Source: Polyangiaceae bacterium
Lineage (GTDB): Bacteria; Myxococcota_A; Polyangia; Polyangiales; Polyangiaceae
Reading direction: 5' to 3'
Assembly: GCA_029261965.1 (NCBI GenBank)
Contig: JAJDAH010000041.1
Span: 1 to 40,283, forward strand
Length of the DNA: 40,283 bases
This document shows, piece after piece, positions 8,194 through 15,005 of the stretch. The notes under the pieces were generated by a model, which was not told where the DNA came from, did no database searches, and saw nothing but the letters and a program-made list of their open reading frames with translations. Numbering within the stretch: position 1 is the stretch's first letter; each line of letters begins with the position of its first letter. A program made the translations under genes and the position numbers.

Positions 8194-10343
8194 GTGACCT
8201 CATGAACCAGATATTGAGAAAGCAAGAGAGTGCGCCGCAGCAAGCTGCTCCGCTGAACCCCCTCCATCGGCGTGTTGAGATCGCATGCCACCGGACCGAC
8301 ACCGCAGATGACGGGCACTCTTTCCGGCACGAGCCCCGCGACCGAGGGCCAGACCGAGGAGTCGGTGTCGACGGCCAGCTCCCACTTCTGGCCGGCCTTG
8401 GCGAACTGGGCGGCCAGCGCCTTGTTGCCGGCTCGATCCACCATGGGCGGCCGGTCCGACAGACATTCGAGCTCCCAGCGGTACTCGTCCTTGCCGAGCA
8501 GAATACGCATGCGCTCTTCGGCGCTGTCCGCCGCTTTCGTCGAGCCGTAGCCGACTAGAACCGTCGAGGCGACTCGGTGTGGCAGCTGCATCGGGAATCG
8601 GCTGGCGTTGATGTCGACCGCCGAGATAGCGAGCCGGTCTTTGCGCGAGCTCAGCGCCGCCAACGACTCGAGCTTGTTCCAAGTCCACCGAAGCACCTGG
8701 GGCTTCTTGGTGACTTGCCCGAGCCGTTGTGGTTTCCCCTCCACCGTGAACCGATACTTCCGCACCCCTCGGCGACTCGTGAAAACTTCTTCGCGGGCGC
8801 CAGCAGGGCGCAGAACGATGACCTCTTTGGCGCGGGCCGCCGCTGCCTTGATGGTCTTGGCGCTGTAGACGCAGTCCCGGCCTTCGTCGCCGTAGACCAG
8901 AATCCCGAGCGGTACGTTCTTCAAGCGCTTGAGCGATTTGGCTGCGCGGAGCGCGTATTCGAGCACGACCATCGGAGCCCGGGACGAGCCAACGCCTTCG
9001 CCGAACAGCCACTCGGGGTCGCGACGGAAGGGCGGGGACGCCGCTTGCGGATCGTACGGGACGTCGAGCTGCACGATGAATAGGCGTCCGTCGTCGATGC
9101 CCTTGGGCGTTGTCCAGGTCCAGACGCAGTTGTCGTCGGTCAGGTCGTTGGCCGCCTTGAAGCCGAGCTCGGAAAAGCGATTGCCTAAATGGCGCACCAT
9201 TTCCCGGTGACCAATTCGATCGTCCGTGCGGCTCGACATCGCTTCGAGGTCGCGCAAGCGCCGCTCGAGTCGATCGCGCCGCTCGGTCACGAACTTGAAG
9301 ACTTGGTCCTCGGGATCCGCTCCGCCGAAGCTGATGCTGGCCGCCGCGGGAGTGCCGAAGTACCGCGCGCTGGCGACTTCGACGAGGCGATTGGCGAGTC
9401 CAGCGAAGTCGAGCCCGGCAACTCCAGCCGCTTCGACGTAGGAGCCGTGCTCCCCCATGCTCGGCAAGCTGTTGACCTCGAGTACGAAGATGTTGTCGTC
9501 CTTGTCGATCCGCATGTCCACGCGCGCGCAGTCGTAGCAGCCCAAGGCGTTGAACGCGCGAACCGCCACGGCTTGCACCTTCGCGGTGAGCTCGTCGCCC
9601 AGGGGTGCTGGGCACACGGGTTGAATCGTGCGGCCGGACTTTCGTGTCTTGTCCTCGTAGGTGTAGATCTTCGGGCCGTCCGCTCCGAAGTCGAGCAGTA
9701 CGCCAGGCAGGGGCTCCGGCGGGTCATTGCCCAGAAGGCCGACATTGACCTCGCGACCATCGATGTATTGTTCGGCGAGCACGGGCTGCTTGTCGAAGTG
9801 ATCGAAGATCGCCTGGGCAGCTTCTCGGAGCTCGGCTTCGTCGTTGACGATCTTGATGCCAAAAGAAACGGCCTCGTTCTTCGGCTTGACGATGAGGGGG
9901 TAGGCCAGCCCTTCGGGCACGGGTGTGTCCGAGTCTTCGAGCACGCAGAAATCCGCCGTTGGGATCCCTTGCTGTCGAAAGATCATCTTGGAGACGACCT
10001 TGTCGAGCGCCAAAGAGTGCGCGAGTGGCCCGGATCCGACGTAGGGAACGCCGACCATCTCGAGGATGCTCGGCACGTGCGTGTACCGGGCCTGCCCTTG
10101 AATGCCGTAGGAGACGTTGAACACCATGCCAGGCCGCTCGTGCTTGATGACGGCAGGCATGAACTCTTCGAGCTTGTCCACCAGGTCCTTGTCGCCTTCG
10201 AGGGCGATGACTTGGTGGCCACCACTTTTGAGCGAATCCACGATGCGCTTGATCGTCTTCAATCCGATCTTTTCCTGGTTCGGGGCGCCGAACAGGTTGA
10301 TGACGCTATTGCTTTCGCGATTGTAGACGACGGCGATCTTCAT
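8190..10343 (-). CDS. D-Ala-D-Ala-ligase-type ATP-grasp enzyme fused to a metal-ligand-less M20 peptidase fold
   Basis: This is a 717-aa cytosolic protein. The ATG at 10343 has GGAG eight bases upstream, ahead of an A9 run. Residues 1-330 are an ATP-grasp carboxylate-amine ligase of the D-alanine-D-alanine ligase type: LIVKPK (150-155), LAEQYIDGREV (189-199) and the Mg-binding LEVNSLPSMGEHG (E289, N291). They look intact. Residues about 365-717 follow an M20 carboxypeptidase fold. QLDVPY (425-430) stands where HxD is expected, GEGVGSS (448-454) where GxxDxKG is expected, GDEGRD (485-490) where DEE is expected, and CGVGPVACDLNTPMEG (680-695) where the terminal GxGP...HTPxE is expected. The metal-binding His, Asp, Glu and final His are all replaced, so this half is probably a binding or regulatory domain. 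A dimerisation-domain-like segment follows residue 524. The substrate is unknown. Confidence 0.85.
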   Translation of the reverse strand: MKIAVVYNRESNSVINLFGAPNQEKIGLKTIKRIVDSLKSGGHQVIALEGDKDLVDKLEEFMPAVIKHERPGMVFNVSYGIQGQARYTHVPSILEMVGVPYVGSGPLAHSLALDKVVSKMIFRQQGIPTADFCVLEDSDTPVPEGLAYPLIVKPKNEAVSFGIKIVNDEAELREAAQAIFDHFDKQPVLAEQYIDGREVNVGLLGNDPPEPLPGVLLDFGADGPKIYTYEDKTRKSGRTIQPVCPAPLGDELTAKVQAVAVRAFNALGCYDCARVDMRIDKDDNIFVLEVNSLPSMGEHGSYVEAAGVAGLDFAGLANRLVEVASARYFGTPAAASISFGGADPEDQVFKFVTERRDRLERRLRDLEAMSSRTDDRIGHREMVRHLGNRFSELGFKAANDLTDDNCVWTWTTPKGIDDGRLFIVQLDVPYDPQAASPPFRRDPEWLFGEGVGSSRAPMVVLEYALRAAKSLKRLKNVPLGILVYGDEGRDCVYSAKTIKAAAARAKEVIVLRPAGAREEVFTSRRGVRKYRFTVEGKPQRLGQVTKKPQVLRWTWNKLESLAALSSRKDRLAISAVDINASRFPMQLPHRVASTVLVGYGSTKAADSAEERMRILLGKDEYRWELECLSDRPPMVDRAGNKALAAQFAKAGQKWELAVDTDSSVWPSVAGLVPERVPVICGVGPVACDLNTPMEGVQRSSLLRRTLLLSQYLVHEVT

Positions 10344-10408
10344 TTTTTTTTCTCCAAGTTCAACCGACGACGCCATCTCTGGGTGGCCGACGGATCGTTC
10401 ATTGACGG

Positions 10409-11908
10409 TCAGTCGAGGGAATTGTCGTCGTGACGGTCGTTCTGGGCGTTGCCATCTGCTCCGGCGGTCGCGCCTTGGGAGTAGCCGGACGAGCGATCGG
10501 TCACCCCCCACTCTTTCAGTCGGTACTGAACTGTCCGACGACTCAGCCCCAGCATCGACGATGCCTTGGTGATCGAGCCGCCGAGAGCTTTTAGGGTCTG
10601 CAGCACGGCGTAGCGCTCGATTTCGTCCATCGTCGCGCCGGGGATCATGATGCGCAGCACCTCGGCTTCTGGTTGAGAGCTGGACGAGGGCAGATCGGCG
10701 GTGTCGATTTCCGGCCCCTCGGCGAGCACGACGGCCTGCTCGACGGCGGTCTGCAGCTCGCGCACGTTGCCGGGCCATGGGTACTCGAGCAGGAGCCGCG
10801 TGGCGCCTTCGGTGAAGCTCTGCACGTCGATCTCGTTTTCCTCGCTGCTCTGGCGAAGAAAGTGATCGGCGAGAAGCAGAATGTCGCTCGGCCGAGCGCG
10901 CAGCGGCGGCACGTCGAGTCGAACGACGTTCAGACGATAGTATAGGTCCTCTCGGAAGTTGCCGTCTTCGACCAGGACCTTCAGCTCGCGGTTGGTAGCG
11001 GCGACGATTCGGGTGTCGACTTTGATGGTGTCGTTTCCGCCGACTCGTTCGAATTCGCGCTCCTGAAGGAACCGGAGCAGCTTGACCTGGGTCGGCTTGG
11101 GGATCTCGCTGACTTCGTCGAGAAACAGAGTCCCGGTGTCGGCTTGTTCGAACCGCCCCTCGCGCCGCGCCGCGGCACCGGTGAACGCGCCCTTCTCGTG
11201 TCCAAAAAGCTCGGACTCCAGCACGGCCTCGCTCAGCGAGGCGCAGTTCAGCCGGACGAATGGTCCGGTGGCCCTCTTCGAGTTTTGATGGATGGCGGCG
11301 GCCACGAGCTCCTTGCCCGTGCCGCTCTCTCCGTGGATCAACACCGTGGATCGAGTCTTCGCGACGTGTGCCACTTTTTGAAGCAGCCGTTGCATGGCCG
11401 GGTGGTTGCCGACGATCGCGTCGAGGTTGGTGACCGACAGCGTTTCTTGTGCGCGCCGCTTGAACCGGGAAGCATCTCTCGCCAGCCGTGCTCTTTCGCA
11501 CGCGAGATCCACCACAGGGTTCAGACCCTCTTCGTCGATGGGATCGAAAACGCAGGTCTCGGCGCCGCTCCGCACCGCGCTCGCCACGGCTTCCGGAGAG
11601 CTCGGCGTGACCGCGACGATGCACATGTGAGGAGCACGCTCCCTGGCTTTGCTGATCCACTCCATCCCGTCGTCGCCAGCGTCGACTACGGAAATCAGCG
11701 CCGCGTCGGCATCGCGCTGCTCGATCGCGGTGAGCGCCGCCCCGTCCCGCTCCAGACTCTGCGTTTGGTAGCCCGCGGCTTCCAGCGACTGGGCGATGCG
11801 GGCCACATCGTTTGGGCGCAGCCCCACGAGAAGCACGTTGCCGGTGCGATCTCCCGTCATGGCCTGGTCGCCCGGGGTCGCTCCATCCGTCGCCGCATCT
11901 TGCGCCAT
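10409..11908 (-). CDS. Sigma-54-dependent activator with a degenerate receiver domain
   Basis: This is a 499-aa NtrC-type enhancer-binding protein. Residues about 23-128 fold as a receiver but lack the phosphorylation site: the acidic pair is replaced by LLVGLRPND, the position of the phospho-acceptor Asp by alignment from the DDGMEW turn is Ser (ALISVVD), and the KP motif is DP. The AAA+ domain is complete, with Walker A GESGTGKE (193-200), the sigma-54 contact loop GAFTGA (240-245), Walker B GTLFLDE (259-265) and GNVRELQ. The C-terminus is a Fis-type helix-turn-helix (GGSITKASSMLGLSRRTVQYRL). The start is uncertain: ATG at 11908, or GTG at 11947; neither has a strong ribosome site. It lies inside the operon whose -24/-12 promoter it probably activates. 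Confidence 0.93.
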   Translation of the reverse strand: MAQDAATDGATPGDQAMTGDRTGNVLLVGLRPNDVARIAQSLEAAGYQTQSLERDGAALTAIEQRDADAALISVVDAGDDGMEWISKARERAPHMCIVAVTPSSPEAVASAVRSGAETCVFDPIDEEGLNPVVDLACERARLARDASRFKRRAQETLSVTNLDAIVGNHPAMQRLLQKVAHVAKTRSTVLIHGESGTGKELVAAAIHQNSKRATGPFVRLNCASLSEAVLESELFGHEKGAFTGAAARREGRFEQADTGTLFLDEVSEIPKPTQVKLLRFLQEREFERVGGNDTIKVDTRIVAATNRELKVLVEDGNFREDLYYRLNVVRLDVPPLRARPSDILLLADHFLRQSSEENEIDVQSFTEGATRLLLEYPWPGNVRELQTAVEQAVVLAEGPEIDTADLPSSSSQPEAEVLRIMIPGATMDEIERYAVLQTLKALGGSITKASSMLGLSRRTVQYRLKEWGVTDRSSGYSQGATAGADGNAQNDRHDDNSLD

Positions 11909-11969
11909 CGAACGTCCAGCATGCCGCTGCCGGCTGGGCACGTCCACGAGGGATTTGACCCAAATTCAG

Positions 11970-13622
11970 TCATTTTTCCGGTCCCGCGCCACCATCGCGG
12001 CGTGGGTCCGCGACCGCGATGAACGAACGCCCCGATCGGGCCGTGAGCTGCAGGCCGCCGGTGTTGAACGCGTACGCATCGAGAGGCTCCAGGGTGAATC
12101 CCCAGGCTTCGAGGGCGTCGAGGACTCGCTGCTCCATCCGCGGCGCTTCGATGAGGACCACGCCCTCTGGTGTGCAGTGCAGCCTCGGCGCGGCTACCGC
12201 CTCGAACGGAGTGTTTCGGGCTAGCCGCAGAAGGACACAAAACATGCTCGAGGCGGCTCGCTCCGACCCCGTCGAGCCGAGCACGACGGTGGGTTTGCCG
12301 CCCTGGAGCAGGATGGTCGGAGCGGCGTTGGATCTCGCCACGGCGCCGGGCCGCAGGAAGTACGGGTGCTCGGGGTTTTTCGCTTTGAACGCGCGTAGAA
12401 AGCCGTTGTAGAGAAATCCGAGGCGCGGGGACGCGCAAGCGGATCCGAAGCTCCGTTCGATGGATTGTGTGAGCGCCACGGCGTTGCCTTGTGCGTCCAT
12501 CACCGACAGGTGTGAGGTTTCTCCGGTTCCCGCTTGCCCAGGCGTGCGAGCGTCGCTCGACCTGTCCTTGCGCAGGGTTTCGATCTCCGCTGTGACGGCC
12601 TCGAGGTATTCGGTCGACAGTACGCGGATGGCCGACCCGGGAGAGTTCGTGCCGGTTTCGAGATTGAGTCGACGCCGGTCTTGGCGCACGCGTTGGATGA
12701 TGGCAGCAGCCGTCGTCAAACCTGCGGGTGAGTCGAGGTCGATGTCGCCGCCTTCGATGGTTTCGGCCAACCGCAACATCTCCGCGAACCACAATCCGCC
12801 CGCTGGTGGACCGACGGTGCGCACGTCGGAGTCTCCGAACCACAGCGAGAGAGGTTGCGCAGGTTGCCCGAACTCGACGGACGCCAGGTCGTCCTCGCGA
12901 ATGAAGCCGCCGTTGTCGCGCATGTCTCGGACGATTTCCGCGGCGATTTCCCCTTCGTAGAAGTCTCGCAGCCCCGCCTCGCTGAGCTGCGCGAGCGTGT
13001 CGGCGAGAGCGGGTTGGCGCCACAGCGCGCCGACGTCGGGGATCCGTCCCGAAGGATCGAGCATGACGTCGGCTCCGTTGTGCCCGTTCAGCGCCTTGGC
13101 GTAGCTCGAGAGGGTGGCGTTCTGAACCGGAGTCACTCGAAAGCCATTCTTCGCGAGCTCGATCGCCGGCTCCATCACGCGCGAGACCGTCCAGGTGCCC
13201 CAACGTTCGAGCGCGGCCGCGAGTACCGCTGGCAGCGTCGGCACTGCCACGGCGCCGTAGCCACGATACCGGTGCAGACCTCGAATCGCTTCTGGCGTAG
13301 CCAGTCGCGGCGCTAGGCAGCTTCCGGGCAGAGCCAGCGTCTCTCTCTTGGTCGCGTCGTGCACGAGCATCATGCCCATGCCGCCGAGGCCAGAGCCGGC
13401 GGGCTCTACGACCGCCAGCGCGAGGCTCGCCGCAACCGCTGCATCGATGGCATTGCCTCCCGCTCGAAGCACGTCGCTTCCGGCTCGGGTCGCCAGATAG
13501 TGGGCCGTCGCGACCGCACCGAGCTCGGATTCGGACGACCACCACTTTGGGTCGTCGCGCCGGTCCGAGCGATCGATGAAAGGATCAGCCTCGCCGTGCC
13601 GAGGGCCTTCTGAGGATGTCAC
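11970..13622 (-). CDS. Gamma-glutamyltransferase-family Ntn hydrolase (cytosolic paralog 2)
   Basis: This is a 550-aa paralog of the protein at 6586-8193. The open frame extends further upstream, but GTG at 13622 overlaps the preceding stop as GTGA, exactly like its paralog, and gives the matching length. Signatures are GGNAIDAAVA, SGLGG and the processing site GETSHLSVMD with Thr369 as the likely nucleophile, followed by GNAVALTQSIERSFGS. The carboxylate-binding Arg segment is replaced by LPGSCLAP, and NNQMDDF by NGFLRAF, so the substrate pocket differs from classical GGT and also from its paralog. There is no signal peptide. The two paralogs could act on different amides, or one could process the other's product. 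Confidence 0.88.
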   Translation of the reverse strand: MTSSEGPRHGEADPFIDRSDRRDDPKWWSSESELGAVATAHYLATRAGSDVLRAGGNAIDAAVAASLALAVVEPAGSGLGGMGMMLVHDATKRETLALPGSCLAPRLATPEAIRGLHRYRGYGAVAVPTLPAVLAAALERWGTWTVSRVMEPAIELAKNGFRVTPVQNATLSSYAKALNGHNGADVMLDPSGRIPDVGALWRQPALADTLAQLSEAGLRDFYEGEIAAEIVRDMRDNGGFIREDDLASVEFGQPAQPLSLWFGDSDVRTVGPPAGGLWFAEMLRLAETIEGGDIDLDSPAGLTTAAAIIQRVRQDRRRLNLETGTNSPGSAIRVLSTEYLEAVTAEIETLRKDRSSDARTPGQAGTGETSHLSVMDAQGNAVALTQSIERSFGSACASPRLGFLYNGFLRAFKAKNPEHPYFLRPGAVARSNAAPTILLQGGKPTVVLGSTGSERAASSMFCVLLRLARNTPFEAVAAPRLHCTPEGVVLIEAPRMEQRVLDALEAWGFTLEPLDAYAFNTGGLQLTARSGRSFIAVADPRRDGGAGPEK

Positions 13623-13816
13623 GCTCGAGCTTTCCGCCGACTGAGGGTTCGCTCGTCGGAGACGGCCTCGAGGACTCCGTCCAAGAGCGCGACGTGCTCG
13701 TCGAGTGCTGCTAGGAGCTCCGTCAAGCAGAGTCGGGCGCGATCCGGCTTGCCGGACGCCATCGATTCGTGTGCTTCCTTGGCGAGCGATACGAGCTGGC
13801 GGGTGTGCCCCCGCAT
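13619..13816 (-). CDS. Small helical protein, first gene of the sigma-54 operon
   Basis: This is a 65-aa predicted all-helical, charged, soluble protein from the ATG at 13816. That start has GAGGTG nine bases upstream. The longer frame from ATG at 13849 (76 aa) would begin about one base after the transcription start predicted from the sigma-54 element at 13861-13876, which argues for the shorter form. The protein is rich in Leu, Ala, Glu and Arg with His at several helix positions (MRGHTRQL, LDEHVALLDG). I do not recognise a family. The stop overlaps the GTG of the next gene by 4 bases, so the two are probably translationally coupled. Confidence 0.6.
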   Translation of the reverse strand: MRGHTRQLVSLAKEAHESMASGKPDRARLCLTELLAALDEHVALLDGVLEAVSDERTLSRRKARA

Positions 13817-13860
13817 TCGGGTGGTCACCTCTTTCGACACGAGGTCCATGGGGCGTCATC

Positions 13861-13876
13861 AGCAAATCGAGTGCCA
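13861..13876 (-). promoter_or_regulatory. Predicted sigma-54 (-24/-12) promoter of the ligase/GGT operon
   Basis: On the minus strand the sequence reads TGGCAC-TCGAT-TTGCT, preceded by T. This matches the consensus YTGGCAC-N5-TTGCW, with exactly ten bases between the GG and GC dinucleotides. The -24 GG is at 13875-13874 and the -12 GC at 13863-13862, which predicts transcription starting near 13850, directly in front of the six-gene operon. A sigma-54 activator encoded in that operon (10409-11908) is the natural candidate to drive it. I found no obvious enhancer repeat upstream by eye. Confidence 0.75.
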
Positions 13877-14080
13877 ACTCGAAATTCCGCATCCCCGGAG
13901 TCGGATCGGGCTCGCCTGCGCAGGTCTTGCACAATTGCCGTGCACGGGCTGCGCGCCGCCTGTTCGCCCTGGGGGTGGATCGCGCACATGTTGCTCATTT
14001 GGCCCCAAAACTCGTGACCTGCCAGGACCGCGCCGTGTTCTCGTGCGAGGAGGGTCCCATCACCTGGACAGGAGAACACC

Positions 14081-14917
14081 GTGGGAAAAGCGATCGAAAG
14101 CATGACGAGCCTGCAGGCGCTCGTCGACAAGTTGACCGGCTACCTGCCGCACGTGCTCGCCGCCGTCCTGACGCTTGCTCTGTTCTGGATAGTCCGGCGG
14201 GCCCTGGCGAAGGCACTGAACCACGCCATGAAACGAGCACGCGTCGATCCGACGCTGATGAACTTCGTCGATTCGAGCGTGCGGTTCCTCGTCGCGGTCG
14301 TTGCGATTGCGACCATTCTTGGCCAGCTTGGCATCGACACGAGCTCTATCGTGACGAGTCTCGGCGTCGTAGGGCTGACCCTGGGCTTCGCGGCCCGGGA
14401 CACCTTGTCCAATCTCATCGCAGGGTTGTTCATCTTCTGGGATCGCCCGTTCGTGATCGGGGATCTCGTAGAGATCGACGGGCGCTACGGCCGCGTCGAA
14501 CGAATCACGCTGCGCTCAACCCGTGTGGTGACGACCGACGGAAAAATGCTCGCGATTCCCAACACCACCGTGGTGAATGGCACGGTCACTTCGTACACGA
14601 ACTTCCCGCACCTTCGCCTCGACATCCCCGTCACCGTGGCGGTCCACGAAAATCTCGGCAAGGCGAGGGACGCACTGCTAGCCGTTTGTGACGGGTCTGA
14701 GTTCATGGACACGCCCGCACCCGTCGTTGTCGTGACTGCCCTCAACGACTACAACGTGGCGCTCGAGCTGCGCGTCTGGATCAAGGACGAAAAAAGCCAC
14801 GTAGCTCTACGGCTCCAGCTCCGAGAGAGGATGTTCGAGGCGCTTCGCAGCGCCGACGTCGACATGCCGTTCGAAACGATTCAACTAGCGCCGCTCGACG
14901 TGCGCAAAGCGGCTTGA
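14081..14917 (+). CDS. MscS-family mechanosensitive channel
   Basis: This is a 278-aa inner-membrane protein. The start is GTG at 14081 with GGAG seven bases upstream. Three transmembrane helices are visible: about residues 18-40, 62-85, and the pore helix in LGVVGLTLGFAARDTLSNLIAG, the typical Gly/Ala-rich TM3 leading into a beta domain (FVIGDLVEIDGRYGRVERITLRSTRVVT, then PNTTVVNG). A C-terminal alpha/beta domain follows. MscS channels release solutes on sudden drops in external osmolarity. It is divergent from the sigma-54 operon and converges on the cyclase gene. Two further MscS-family genes occur at 20078 and 30636. Confidence 0.92.
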   Translation: MGKAIESMTSLQALVDKLTGYLPHVLAAVLTLALFWIVRRALAKALNHAMKRARVDPTLMNFVDSSVRFLVAVVAIATILGQLGIDTSSIVTSLGVVGLTLGFAARDTLSNLIAGLFIFWDRPFVIGDLVEIDGRYGRVERITLRSTRVVTTDGKMLAIPNTTVVNGTVTSYTNFPHLRLDIPVTVAVHENLGKARDALLAVCDGSEFMDTPAPVVVVTALNDYNVALELRVWIKDEKSHVALRLQLRERMFEALRSADVDMPFETIQLAPLDVRKAA

Positions 14918-15005
14918 GCGCGAAGCTCGGGTAGGTTGCAGCTTCGGGATCGTGACCACCGAGGGCGCCTAGAAAAAAGCACGCCGCGGAAAGGCCTGAC
15001 TGAGC

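Noticed and set aside
9189-10433. 414-codon plus-strand open frame opposite the ATP-grasp gene
   Set aside because: It is an antisense shadow produced by high third-position GC; it shows no domain or ribosome site, and the minus strand carries clear ATP-grasp and M20 motifs.
11857-13545. 562-codon minus-strand frame overlapping the second GGT gene
   Set aside because: It is in another frame of the same strand and is Arg-rich without motifs; the GGT frame carries the processing site and family signatures.
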